Positions 26,839 to 35,289 of a DNA stretch of 64,000 bases are shown in pieces; position 1 is the stretch's first letter, and each line of letters starts with the position of its first letter. The notes under the pieces were generated by a model. The model was not told where the DNA came from. It saw only the letters and a list, made by a program, of their open reading frames with translations, and searched no databases. Source of the stretch: Oscillospiraceae bacterium. Lineage in GTDB: Bacteria > Bacillota > Clostridia > Oscillospirales > Oscillospiraceae. Location of the stretch: assembly GCA_910575815.1 (NCBI GenBank), contig CAJTFN010000006.1, forward strand, positions 186,001 through 250,000. Direction: 5' to 3'. The position numbers and the translations under genes were made by a program.

Positions 26839-27843
26839 TTAGTTTTCGGGGGTGGCGTAGATGCCGTAGATGAAAACGTTTTGATCGAGCTCTTCTTGGG
26901 CCGCCAGCTCCGGGAAGACCGTGATGGTATTGTCTTCGGCGAACTCGATTTTTAGGGCTCCGCTATGGAGACGGTAGTTTTGGGTTTTCTCTGTGCCGTC
27001 GGAGGAAATCACTGTCACCGTTAGGGTTCCGCCGTCGAAATAGTCCGCGTCCATCTGGGCTTCGGTGGAGAGGCCCAGGCCGGTGTTGACGGCCATGTCC
27101 TCCGGCGAAACCCAGAAGCCATACCGGGCATCGGGGTCGTAGTTTTCCTGGACGCTCTGGCCCAGGGCAGTCATCTCCGGCATATACCAGGTGCCGTCGT
27201 CCCGCTGGCTGATGGCCGCGGGAACCAGGCGTCCATCGGCCATGGCCTGGCGATACTCCGCCATCTGCTCCTTCGTCAGATTCTCCCGGGACTGGTAGCG
27301 GTACAGGCCTCCACGGTCGATGGTCATCTTGACCTGGGCGATGTTTTCTCCAGTGACCTGGAAGAGGCAGCCGGTAAAGTCGCCGAAGTCCAGGGTGGTA
27401 CAGCCCTCCCCGAAGGCAAAGGCGATGCTGCCGTCCTCCGCCGGGCCATAGGAACGCTCCGTCATGGCGGCGTAGGCCGTCAGGCCGAAGGTGGGGACCA
27501 ACACCTGGGCCGGAGGGGTCTGCTCCGCGCCTGGAGCGGCAATGTCGGATGGGCCGAGCTCCGCCGTGGGCGCGGGCCGGAGGGTAAAGCCGCCCAGAAC
27601 CAGCGCCAGGGCCGCGGCGGCGCAGACGGCAATCCGCAGGAAGGGCCGCCCCCAGCCTCTGGACACAGCCGCCGCGGCTCTGCGAGTCCTTTCCGGCATG
27701 GGGCTCTCCCAGCTTTGCGGTTCCATGAGGGAAGAACCCGCCTGTTCCGCCGTCCGGCGGCGGGCCTCAAAGAGGACCCGTTCATTCAGCCCGGTAGGCA
27801 CATGGATGGCATCCGTCAGTTTCTGGTAAGGATTCTTCATCAT
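26839..27843 (-). CDS. transmembrane anti-sigma-like protein
   Basis: A 334-residue protein with about 65 cytoplasmic residues, one membrane segment at about 69-86 and an extracytoplasmic domain of about 245 residues. It is the gene directly after an ECF sigma factor and overlaps it by 62 bp, the usual arrangement for a sigma/anti-sigma pair in clostridia. No zinc-binding HxxxCxxC anti-sigma motif is present, so the cytoplasmic part would bind sigma in another way, if it does. ATG 27843 follows GGGAGG. The ectodomain is not recognised and presumably senses an envelope signal. Confidence 0.68.
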   Translation of the reverse strand: MMKNPYQKLTDAIHVPTGLNERVLFEARRRTAEQAGSSLMEPQSWESPMPERTRRAAAAVSRGWGRPFLRIAVCAAAALALVLGGFTLRPAPTAELGPSDIAAPGAEQTPPAQVLVPTFGLTAYAAMTERSYGPAEDGSIAFAFGEGCTTLDFGDFTGCLFQVTGENIAQVKMTIDRGGLYRYQSRENLTKEQMAEYRQAMADGRLVPAAISQRDDGTWYMPEMTALGQSVQENYDPDARYGFWVSPEDMAVNTGLGLSTEAQMDADYFDGGTLTVTVISSDGTEKTQNYRLHSGALKIEFAEDNTITVFPELAAQEELDQNVFIYGIYATPEN

Positions 27844-28306
27844 CAAAACCTCCCAATAAATCTCTCAATTCCGCTCTGGCCCGGCGGAGGCGGCCCCGAA
27901 CCGTCGCCGCCGGAACGCCCAGCAAGACTCCGATCTCTCCGCTCTCATAGCCCTCGCCATAGAAGAGGTGAACAGCTGTGCGAAGTTTCTCCGGGAGTCG
28001 GGACACCGCGTCCCATAGTTCCTCCGCCGCCTCGTCCACAGGGTGGGCCATATCTGGAATCTCCTCCAGGGTCAGGGTTCCCCGCCGCCGGCGTCCCAGA
28101 TCGGCGCAGCGGTTCAGCGTCGTTCGAATCAGCCAGGCCTTCAGGTGTTCCCCGTCCCAGCGGTTCGCCCCTTGCTCCAGGAGGCGAAGAAACACGTCCT
28201 GGTAGACGTCCTCCGCGTCGGCGGTATTTTGCAGCCGGCACAAGGCCAGGCGGTACACCGTGTCGCCGTGGGCCCTCATGGCATTGTTCAATTCCTGTTC
28301 TGTCAA
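27782..28306 (-). CDS. ECF-type RNA polymerase sigma factor
   Basis: A 174-residue alternative sigma factor with only regions 2 and 4. Region 2 is YRLALCRLQNTADAEDVYQDVFLRL (the DAEDVxQ motif), then LKAWLIRTTLNRCADL; region 4 is RLPEKLRTAVHLFYGEGYESGEIGVLLGVPAATVRGRLRRAR. The start codon is TTG with AAAGGAGG seven nucleotides before it; family members begin at this residue. It probably drives its own operon, but I cannot assign the promoter with confidence. Confidence 0.92.
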   Translation of the reverse strand: MTEQELNNAMRAHGDTVYRLALCRLQNTADAEDVYQDVFLRLLEQGANRWDGEHLKAWLIRTTLNRCADLGRRRRGTLTLEEIPDMAHPVDEAAEELWDAVSRLPEKLRTAVHLFYGEGYESGEIGVLLGVPAATVRGRLRRARAELRDLLGGFDDEESLPETDGCHPCAYRAE

Positions 28307-28400
28307 GGCAATGCCTCCTTTCCTTGGTCTGAAAAGCGCCTTTCACTTATAAAACGTTTGGGGAGGCCCTTCTGTTTGCGATTGAGAAAATTTTTTGAAA

Positions 28401-28436
28401 AAACGCGGAAGAGGGCCAAGACCCTTTTCCGCGTTT
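28401..28436 (-). terminator. terminator downstream of the orphan small gene
   Basis: AAACGCGGAA (28401-28410) pairs with TTCCGCGTTT (28427-28436), with inner GGG/CCC, and is flanked by T/A runs on both sides. It follows the 59-residue gene by 54 nt. Confidence 0.8.
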
Positions 28437-28490
28437 GAATTGCCGGACGCCAGGCAAAGCGCCTTGAAGACGTTCAATCTCCTTGTTTGG

Positions 28491-28670
28491 TCAGATGGAA
28501 CGGTACGCCCGGCGGTTATGGTTGAACATGCCGCCCTGGATCACGCTGCGCTTTCTCCGCGCCGGCACAACCTGGCTCACCTGTCCGGCGCCGCGGACCA
28601 TCCCGCCCCTGTTTCCGCTGAAAACAGATGCCGGACTACCGGTTTCACACATCGATTTTTGAAACATCAT
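28491..28670 (-). CDS. orphan 59-residue basic peptide gene
   Basis: Starts ATGATG at 28670 with a textbook AGGAGG five nucleotides upstream and ends TGA at 28491. The peptide begins MMFQKSMCETGSPASVF and is rich in Gly, Arg, Ser and Gln, with a single cysteine (Cys8) and a strongly basic second half containing ARRKRS and NHNRRAYRS. There is no hydrophobic segment. It has its own promoter (28767-28795), a structured leader and a terminator, so it is very likely expressed. I do not recognise the family. Possibilities are a small nucleic-acid-binding protein, a peptide precursor or a toxin-like peptide; none is supported further. Confidence 0.6.
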   Translation of the reverse strand: MMFQKSMCETGSPASVFSGNRGGMVRGAGQVSQVVPARRKRSVIQGGMFNHNRRAYRSI

Positions 28671-28693
28671 CGGAACCTCCTGTTCGATTGCCG

Positions 28694-28757
28694 GCGGAAA
28701 ACCGGTGTGCCGGTCTTCCGCTTCTCCGTTGAGGGTCTCTCCCCGGGTCATCCGGGG
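28694..28757 (-). other. two hairpins in the leader of the small gene
   Basis: CCCCGG/CCGGGG (28741-28757) and a longer hairpin GCGGAA-ACCGG with CCGGT-TTCCGC (28694-28721) lie between the promoter and the ribosome site. They could regulate translation. No known class is recognised. Confidence 0.5.
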
Positions 28758-28766
28758 ATTGGCGTT

Positions 28767-28795
28767 AGTATACCGGCTTCCCGGCCGCTTGGCAA
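28767..28795 (-). promoter_or_regulatory. sigma-A promoter of the orphan small gene
   Basis: Minus strand: -35 TTGCCA (28790-28795), 17-nt spacer, -10 TATACT (28767-28772). Confidence 0.75.
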
Positions 28796-28980
28796 GACGC
28801 AAACCAGGCAAACTTTTCCGCTGGGCCTCCCGTAATTTGGTTGTTATGTATAAAAAATTATTGTTCTTTTGTTAAATATTGCTAAGGTGTTTCGAGATCG
28901 CTCCGACGAGCGGTTCTCTTTGGTGGTCCGGCGGGCCAGTTCCCTTCTGAAAACCTCACGGAAAATCCCCGGTTTCCCCC

Positions 28981-29009
28981 TTACATTTTCCCGTGCTTTC
29001 TGGTAAAAT
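28981..29009 (+). promoter_or_regulatory. sigma-A promoter of the alpha-galactosidase gene
   Basis: -35 TTACAT (28981-28986), 17-nt spacer, -10 TAAAAT (29004-29009) with a preceding TGG. It is 50 nt before the start. No operator-like palindrome is evident. Confidence 0.72.
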
Positions 29010-29058
29010 GGGCGAAAGAGCATTTTCGTTCGCCCAACACCATACAAGGAGGCCGCCC

Positions 29059-31293
29059 ATGAGCGTCTTTTTTCATGAGAGCACGAAAACCTTTCACCTC
29101 ACCAACGGCGCCATCAGTTATCTGATGAAGGTACTGCCCAACGGAGCTCTGGGGCAGTTGTACTTTGGCCGGGCCATCCGGGACCGGGAGGACTTCGACC
29201 ATCTGTTGGAGATGAAAAACCGCCCCATGACCGCCTGCGTCTTTGAAGGGGACCGGCTCTTTTCCCTGGAGCACTGCAAGCAGGAATACCCCGCTTACGG
29301 CTCTACGGACTACCGGCATCCCGCCGTACAAATTCTCCAGCCCAACGGCAGCCGGGTAACCGACTTTGTCTATCTCTCGCACACCGTCTCCCCCGGTAAG
29401 CCGCCTCTGGAGGGTCTTCCGACCACCTACTGCGAGGCGGACGACGAGGCCGAAACCCTGACCATTCGCCTCTGGGATACGCTTTTGCAAGCCGCCGTGG
29501 ACCTCCGCTACACCCTCTTCTCCCAGCATCCCGCCCTGGCCCGCTCCGCCCGGCTGGTGAATCAGGGGGATCAGAGTCTTCATCTGACCCACGCCATGAG
29601 CCTCTGCCTGGACCTGCCGGACAGCGACTATGAGTTCGTCCACTTCTCCGGGGCCTGGGCCCGGGAGCGTTGGATGAAGGTCCGCCCTTTGGAGCAGGGT
29701 ATTCAATCCGTGGAATCCGCCCGGGGCACCTCCTCCCACAACCACAATCCCTTCATCATGCTCCGCCGCCCTGGCACGGACGAGGACGCCGGCGAGGTCA
29801 TCGGCTTCTCCCTGATCTACTCCGGGAACTTCCTGGCCCAGGCGGAGGTGGACACCTGGAACACCACACGGGTCACTCTGGGCATCAATCCCTTTGGCTT
29901 TGACTGGAAGCTGGACCCCGGCGAGGTTTTCCAGACCCCCGAGGCGGTCATGGTCTACTCGGACCAGGGCATGAATGCCATGAGCCGCACGTTCCACCGG
30001 CTCTATCGCAGCCGTCTGGCCCGTGGCCAGTGGCGGGACAAGCCCCGACCCATTCTCCTGAACAACTGGGAGGCCACCTATTTTGACTTCACCGAGGACA
30101 AGCTCCTGGCCATTGCCGAAGGCGCCCGAAAGGACGGCGTGGAGCTCTTCGTACTGGACGACGGCTGGTTTGGCGCCCGGTCCAACGACTCGGCGGGTCT
30201 GGGGGACTGGCACGCGAACCTCCAGCGTCTGCCCGACGGCATCGCCGGTCTGGCCCGGCGGGTTACCGAATTGGGACTGCAATTCGGCCTCTGGTTTGAA
30301 CCCGAGATGGTCAACCGGGATTCCGACCTCTTCCGCGCTCACCCGGACTGGATCATCGCCGCGCCGGGCCGCCGTCCCTCCCCCGGGCGGAACCAGTTCG
30401 TGCTGGACTTCTCCCGGCCCGAGGTGGTGGATTGCATTTACGATCAGATGGCCGCCCTTCTAAACGAGGCGAACATCTCCTATATCAAATGGGACATGAA
30501 CCGGAGCATCACCGAGCCCTTCTCCCAGGCCCTGCCGCCGGACCGGCAGGGAGAGCTGTTCCACCGCTACATTCTGGGGGTCTACCGGCTCTATGAGCGG
30601 CTGACCACGAACTTCCCCCATGTCCTCTTTGAGTCCTGCGCCTCCGGAGGTGGGCGCTTTGACCCCGGCATGCTTTACTACGCCCCCCAGGGCTGGGTCT
30701 CCGACGACTCCGACGCCGGAGAGCGGCTGAAGATTCAATACGGCACCTCCTATTGCTACCCCATCAGCTCCATAGGGGCCCATGTCTCCGCGATTCCCAA
30801 TCACCAGGTAAACCGGAGCACCCCCCTGGCCACCCGGGCCAACGTGGCGGCTTTTGGCACCTTTGGCTATGAACTGGACCTGAACCGGCTGACCGCCGGG
30901 GAGCGACAGCAGGTCCGGGAGCAAATCGCTTTCATGAAGCAGTACCGGGCGGTTCTCCAGTTCGGTGACTTCTACCGGCTCCGCTCCCCCTTCCAAGGGA
31001 ATTTCACCGCCTGGATGTCCGTGAGCCCGGACCGCCGGACGGCCCTGGTGGGCTGGTACCGAACTCTCAGCGAGGCCAACGGGCCCTTCCGCCGGGTGCG
31101 GCTCCGGGGACTGGACCCAGATCTATGCTATACTGTGGACGGCGGGCAGCCCCACTATGGCGATGAGCTGATGCGAATTGGGCTGATAACCACGGACAGC
31201 GGCGCGGGGGAATGTCAGCCTGGAGAGCGGCCCATTTGTGATTTTGATTCCCATATTTTTGTTTTGGAAGCGTATGAAGAGAAGAATACTTAG
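29059..31293 (+). CDS. alpha-galactosidase, GH36
   Basis: A 744-residue cytosolic enzyme (no signal peptide) that hydrolyses terminal alpha-galactose from raffinose-type sugars or glycans. It has the N-terminal beta-sandwich, a TIM barrel from about residue 320 and a C-terminal beta domain. LFVLDDGWFGAR (about 363-374), LQFGLWFEPEMVN, the nucleophile in YIKWDMNRS (Asp479), FESCASGGGRFD and the acid/base region WVSDDSDA (Asp549) are GH36 landmarks. ATG 29059 follows AAGGAGG by six nucleotides. It carries its own promoter. No transporter for raffinose adjoins it, so substrate may arrive by the amino-sugar ABC system or another importer. Confidence 0.95.
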   Translation: MSVFFHESTKTFHLTNGAISYLMKVLPNGALGQLYFGRAIRDREDFDHLLEMKNRPMTACVFEGDRLFSLEHCKQEYPAYGSTDYRHPAVQILQPNGSRVTDFVYLSHTVSPGKPPLEGLPTTYCEADDEAETLTIRLWDTLLQAAVDLRYTLFSQHPALARSARLVNQGDQSLHLTHAMSLCLDLPDSDYEFVHFSGAWARERWMKVRPLEQGIQSVESARGTSSHNHNPFIMLRRPGTDEDAGEVIGFSLIYSGNFLAQAEVDTWNTTRVTLGINPFGFDWKLDPGEVFQTPEAVMVYSDQGMNAMSRTFHRLYRSRLARGQWRDKPRPILLNNWEATYFDFTEDKLLAIAEGARKDGVELFVLDDGWFGARSNDSAGLGDWHANLQRLPDGIAGLARRVTELGLQFGLWFEPEMVNRDSDLFRAHPDWIIAAPGRRPSPGRNQFVLDFSRPEVVDCIYDQMAALLNEANISYIKWDMNRSITEPFSQALPPDRQGELFHRYILGVYRLYERLTTNFPHVLFESCASGGGRFDPGMLYYAPQGWVSDDSDAGERLKIQYGTSYCYPISSIGAHVSAIPNHQVNRSTPLATRANVAAFGTFGYELDLNRLTAGERQQVREQIAFMKQYRAVLQFGDFYRLRSPFQGNFTAWMSVSPDRRTALVGWYRTLSEANGPFRRVRLRGLDPDLCYTVDGGQPHYGDELMRIGLITTDSGAGECQPGERPICDFDSHIFVLEAYEEKNT

Positions 31294-31608
31294 ATGAACG
31301 AAAGCCCAAAATACAATCGGTTGCTTGGATTCAACTATAACACAGGCGATTCCCAGCAATATACACGAGAGTATACATGGGAAGACTGGGTTGCAGCATC
31401 AAGATTCCTGGATCGGACCCCCGGTACAAAACACGCAAACATCATTCAGGCCATCTATGATTTCTTTAAGGATCATCCTGAGAAGTTGCTGGAGGGCGGT
31501 CCCGCCAAAGAACAGGGATGCACAATTGAGCAATTGAATATCTACTTCCAGGAAGGAATATATAAGCCGGTCTGGTGGATACAAGCCAGGCCCATGGAAG
31601 AAGATTGA
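31294..31608 (+). CDS. small protein of unknown function
   Basis: A 104-residue soluble, acidic protein whose ATG directly abuts the stop codon of the alpha-galactosidase gene. Codon use is visibly more AT-rich than in the neighbours (many AAT, ATA, TTG, GAA), which suggests separate origin. Trp/Tyr-rich patches such as YTWEDWVAASRFLD and KPVWWIQARP stand out. I do not recognise it. It ends in the terminator 31625-31653 and would be cotranscribed with the glycosidase. Confidence 0.62.
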   Translation: MNESPKYNRLLGFNYNTGDSQQYTREYTWEDWVAASRFLDRTPGTKHANIIQAIYDFFKDHPEKLLEGGPAKEQGCTIEQLNIYFQEGIYKPVWWIQARPMEED

Positions 31609-31624
31609 TGTAATAGGTATTAAA

Positions 31625-31653
31625 CGAGAGAAACCCATCAAGGGTTTCTCTCG
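31625..31653 (+). terminator. intrinsic terminator, second GAGAGAAACCC copy
   Basis: The same 12-bp stem as at 9886-9914 with a different 5-nt loop, followed by TTTCCTTTTT. It ends the alpha-galactosidase unit. Nothing else is seen in 31654-31882 apart from the Kef upstream region. Confidence 0.92.
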
Positions 31654-31882
31654 TTTCCTTTTTCCTTTCCGTACTCTTTTGGACGACACGTTTTAACAAG
31701 ACGAGATGCCCAGCTTTTGTCTGCCGGAGAAACGCCTCCTCCCCCTCAACCAAAAAATACGGCAAAAACAAAAGCCCCTTCCCCGGAATTTTTGTTGCCT
31801 CTGTTTCTTGACGGCTGGAGGGCGAAGTGCTATTGTACTGTTTGCTTTCCCCTATGCATCCTAAGGATCGAGGTACTACATT

Positions 31883-33145
31883 ATGGAAATTCTGATTTGT
31901 CTCTCCGTCGCCCTCATCGGTGGCCTGCTGCTCTCCCGTCCGGCCAAGCGCCTGAAGCTACCTGCCGTTACCGCCTATCTGATCGCGGGTCTGCTGCTGG
32001 GCCCCTTCTGTATCGGCGCTCTGGGCATCCCCGGCCTCGGCTTCTCCTCCATGGAGGCGGCGGAGCATCTGAACATCCTCTCCCAAGTGGCTCTGGGCTT
32101 CATCGCCTTCACCATCGGCAACGAATTTCGGGTAAGTCAGCTGAAAGCCATGGGCCGGCAAGCCATCATCGTGGGCATTTTTCAGGCCGTATCCGCCACA
32201 GCGTTGGTGGATCTGGCCCTAGTGATTCTGCATCTGGTCCGGCCGGAGATCATCTCCGTCTCCTCCGCCATTACCCTGGGTTCCATCGCCGCCGCCACCG
32301 CTCCCGCCGCCACGCTGATGGTGGTCCGGCAATACAAGGCCGACGGTCCCCTGACCCGGCTGCTGCTGATGGTGGTGGCCATTGATGACGCGGTGGGTTT
32401 GGTCCTGTTCTCCGCGTCCTTCGGCGTGGCCATGGCCCTGGAGAGCGGGGCCATCAACGCGGTCACCGTGCTGGTGGAGCCGGTGGTGGAGATTCTTCTC
32501 TCCCTGGCCCTGGGCGCGGTGGCGGGACTGACCCTCTATTGGGTGGAACGCTTCTTCCACTCCCGCAGCAAGCGGCTCTCCATCTCCATCGGCTTCGTCC
32601 TGCTGACGGCGGGGCTCTCTATGGTGGAATTTGAAGTTGGCGGCGTCCGCTGCGGCTTCTCCCTGCTGCTGGTGTGCATGATGACAGGCACCCTGTTCTG
32701 CAACATCTGCGACTTCTCCGAAGAGCTCATGGCCCGAGTGGATGGCTGGACGGCGCCGCTTTTTGTGCTGTTCTTCGTTCTCTCCGGCGCGGAGCTGGAT
32801 TTGTCGGTCCTTCGGAGCCCCTCTGTGTTGCTGATTGGCGTGATTTATATCTTTGTCCGTTCTCTTGGAAAATACCTGGGCTCTTATGGCAGCTGTGCCC
32901 TCACTGGCTGTAGTGAGAAGATCACAAAGCATTTAGGCATTACTCTGCTGCCCCAGGCCGGTGTGGCTCTGGGGATGGCCATCACCGCTCAGAGCCTGGC
33001 CGACGGCACGGTGGTGCGCAGCGTAGTGCTGTTCTCCGTTCTGGTGTATGAGCTGGTGGGCCCGACACTGACCAAGCGCGCCCTGCTGGCCGCCGGGGAA
33101 ATTGACCCGGAGGGCCAAACCTCTGCCCGGAAGAAGAACAGATAA
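31883..33145 (+). CDS. CPA2/Kef-type cation:proton antiporter
   Basis: A 420-residue integral membrane protein with about 12 hydrophobic segments, covering only the Na/H-exchanger domain. LPAVTAYLIAGLLLGP, LGFIAFTIGNEF and VVAIDDAVGLVLFS match CPA2 half-repeats; the last holds an acidic ion-binding pair. There is no C-terminal TrkA-N/RCK domain, so it is not a full KefB/C. Na or K exchange for protons is likely. Ribosome site GATCGAGG lies upstream. It stands alone and converges on the YcxB-like gene. Confidence 0.88.
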   Translation: MEILICLSVALIGGLLLSRPAKRLKLPAVTAYLIAGLLLGPFCIGALGIPGLGFSSMEAAEHLNILSQVALGFIAFTIGNEFRVSQLKAMGRQAIIVGIFQAVSATALVDLALVILHLVRPEIISVSSAITLGSIAAATAPAATLMVVRQYKADGPLTRLLLMVVAIDDAVGLVLFSASFGVAMALESGAINAVTVLVEPVVEILLSLALGAVAGLTLYWVERFFHSRSKRLSISIGFVLLTAGLSMVEFEVGGVRCGFSLLLVCMMTGTLFCNICDFSEELMARVDGWTAPLFVLFFVLSGAELDLSVLRSPSVLLIGVIYIFVRSLGKYLGSYGSCALTGCSEKITKHLGITLLPQAGVALGMAITAQSLADGTVVRSVVLFSVLVYELVGPTLTKRALLAAGEIDPEGQTSARKKNR

Positions 33146-33230
33146 CGGGCTTATGCCCCGCCGACGGCAGAGGGCCACGCCTGATTGAACGGGTTTCGAA
33201 TCCCTCTGGAGCTTGCGCATAGCCGCAAAC

Positions 33231-33271
33231 AAATCAGCCCCCTGCGCGTAATCCGCGCAGGGGGCTGATTT
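33231..33271. terminator. bidirectional terminator between convergent genes
   Basis: An 18-bp perfect stem (33231-33248 with 33254-33271) with a 5-nt loop, AAAT on one side and ATTT on the other. Confidence 0.93.
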
Positions 33272-33274
33272 AAG

Positions 33275-33838
33275 TCACTGCTTCCGATTTCGACGCCGCT
33301 TCATCCACTGAAGCACACGAATAACCGGCGCGCTCCGTCCCCGGAAGGTCTGGCCGGTCTTCTCCTCCAGAAACGTTCGGAAGGACTCCGCTTTTTCTCC
33401 CAGGGCCTCCTTGGGCAGCATATAGCCGCCGTACTGGTCCCGAAAGACATAGAAATAGTTCATGTCCTCTCCCAGACGGTACACATCGTCGTAGGCCAGG
33501 GCCGTCTTCTTCTCATCCGGCAGTGCGATGATCTCTATGGACTTCTTCCGAAAGACGTAACGGGAGGCCGGAAAGCCCAGGCCGCTTTCCCGCACCTGCT
33601 TTGCCAGCTTGTGGGCGGTGTGGTTGGCGGCGCTGTAGGTGCTGGTAACCAGATAGCAGCCGTAGGCCGTAATCAAAATCCCCCACCATTGGGAGAAGTT
33701 CACCACGCCCAGGAGCATCAGCACCATACTCAGCAGTGACCGGGACACCCGGTTCCCCATACAGAACAGGTCGTACTGCATATGGGCCAGCGCCTCGAAG
33801 CTCTTCTCCGTATGCTGCATTTCGACTCGGTATTCCAT
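33275..33838 (-). CDS. YcxB-like membrane protein
   Basis: A 187-residue protein with two adjacent membrane segments (about residues 35-70; LLSMVLMLLGVVNF, then WWGILITAYGCYLV) and a C-terminal cytoplasmic beta-strand domain in which YVFRKKSIEIIALPDEKKTALAYDDVYRLGED and YFYVFRDQYGGYMLPKEAL match the YcxB-like pattern. Function unknown across the family. I prefer ATG 33838 (GGAG nine nucleotides upstream); ATG 33853 is the alternative. It is monocistronic. Confidence 0.78.
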   Translation of the reverse strand: MEYRVEMQHTEKSFEALAHMQYDLFCMGNRVSRSLLSMVLMLLGVVNFSQWWGILITAYGCYLVTSTYSAANHTAHKLAKQVRESGLGFPASRYVFRKKSIEIIALPDEKKTALAYDDVYRLGEDMNYFYVFRDQYGGYMLPKEALGEKAESFRTFLEEKTGQTFRGRSAPVIRVLQWMKRRRNRKQ

Positions 33839-33938
33839 GGTGTTCTTCTCCATTTCCCCACGATATTGTCAACCCATAAGAACGCGCAACTTCAAAGGCA
33901 AACCATCCCGGCGGAACAGGGCGTTCCGACGGAAAAGG

Positions 33939-33963
33939 CCCGAGGGGGATGTTCCCCCTCGGG
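33939..33963 (-). terminator. terminator of the dicarboxylate TRAP operon
   Basis: An 11-bp perfect arm CCCGAGGGGGA/TCCCCCTCGGG with a 3-nt loop, 9 nt past the dctM stop on the minus strand. Confidence 0.85.
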
Positions 33964-33972
33964 TTTTAACAT

Positions 33973-35289
33973 TTACATAGCGGCGGGACCGTAAATCAGA
34001 TCCGGGACGATGGTAATCAGCCGCGGGCAGAAGGTCAGGAGAATCAACACGATAAAGAGGCTCAGTATAAATGGCCAGACCTCTTTCAGGAAGTCGCTGA
34101 TGGGGCACTTCGTAATGCCGCAGGTGGTGAACATCATAGAACCGAAGGGAGGCGTAATGCCGCCGATCATGATGTTGACAATGGCCACCAGGCCGAAGTG
34201 GTACACATCAATACCCAGAGTCCGGGCCACAGGCAGCAGCAGCGGCGTAATGATCATCAGGGCCGCGCCGCCCTCCAGGAACATACCCATAATCAGCAAG
34301 ACCAGGTTGCACAGCAGCATGAACACCCACTTATTATCCGTCAGGTTCAGCACGCCGCTGGCCACGATCTTCGGCAGATTAATCCAGCTCATGTACTGGC
34401 CGAAGACATTGGCGGAGACCATGATCAGCACCACGCTGGAGGTTCCGGCAATGGTGTCCATCAGAATGGGAATCAGGTGCTCCTTGAAGCTCAGCTGCTT
34501 ATAGACGAACTTGCCGATGACCACGGCATACAGCACGGCGAAAGCGCCGCCCTCAGAGGGGGTGAACCAGCCGAAGCGCATGCCCAGGATGATGCCAAAG
34601 GGGAAGAACAAGCCCCAGAAGGAGATGAACGCCTGCTTCAAAATCACCTTGGCCGGGGGGAACTTATCCCGGGTGGTGGGATAATTCCGCTTCTTGGCGA
34701 TGATGGCCACGGTGACCATCATGGAGATCGCCATCAAGATGCCGGGAACGTAGCCCGCGGCGAAGGTGCGGCCCAGAGAGGCCTGGGCAATCAGGGTGAA
34801 CACGATGAGGTTGACTCCCGGCGGAATGACGGGGGTGGCCGCCGAGGAGGCCGCCGTGATGGCGGCGGAGAAGGCCTTGGAGTAACCCCGCTTCTCCATC
34901 TCCGGCACCAGCATCTTGGACTGCATGGCGCAGTCCGCATTGGCGGAACCGGAGCAGCCGCCCATCAGCATGGACAGCAGCACGTTCACTTGGGCCAGAC
35001 CGCCCTTCATGTGGCCGGTAACGCACTCGCAGAAGTCCATCAGCTTGTCGCTGATGCCGCCAAAGTTCATCACCGAGCCGGACATGATGAAGAAGGGAAT
35101 GGCCAGCATGGAGAAGGACTGGGTGGAGTTCATCACCTTTTGCAAAATCAGGAAGGGCTGAGAGGTGGTGTCGATGAACAAGAAATAGAAGAAGGTGGAG
35201 CCGAAGAGAGAGTAGACGATGGGCATCCCCAGGAAGTAGAGGATGAAAACCAAGAAAATGGGAATCATGGCGGTAAAGGTCAAAGTCAT
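33973..35289 (-). CDS. dctM: TRAP transporter large permease DctM (operon 1)
   Basis: The 438-residue ion-coupled channel subunit of a tripartite ATP-independent periplasmic-type importer, about 12-14 membrane segments. Landmarks are SFSMLAIPFFIMSGSVM, LLSMLMGGCSGSANADCAMQS (substrate/ion pocket), AASSAATPVIPPGVNLI and GGITPPFGSMMF. The start overlaps the dctQ stop (ATGA). With the malic enzyme and malate/lactate-dehydrogenase-family genes upstream, a C4-dicarboxylate such as malate is the likeliest cargo. Confidence 0.94.
   Translation of the reverse strand: MTLTFTAMIPIFLVFILYFLGMPIVYSLFGSTFFYFLFIDTTSQPFLILQKVMNSTQSFSMLAIPFFIMSGSVMNFGGISDKLMDFCECVTGHMKGGLAQVNVLLSMLMGGCSGSANADCAMQSKMLVPEMEKRGYSKAFSAAITAASSAATPVIPPGVNLIVFTLIAQASLGRTFAAGYVPGILMAISMMVTVAIIAKKRNYPTTRDKFPPAKVILKQAFISFWGLFFPFGIILGMRFGWFTPSEGGAFAVLYAVVIGKFVYKQLSFKEHLIPILMDTIAGTSSVVLIMVSANVFGQYMSWINLPKIVASGVLNLTDNKWVFMLLCNLVLLIMGMFLEGGAALMIITPLLLPVARTLGIDVYHFGLVAIVNIMIGGITPPFGSMMFTTCGITKCPISDFLKEVWPFILSLFIVLILLTFCPRLITIVPDLIYGPAAM

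Noticed and set aside
28395..28835. 146-residue frame on the plus strand opposite the orphan small gene
   Set aside because: No promoter or ribosome site on this strand, whereas the minus strand has promoter, ribosome site and terminator.
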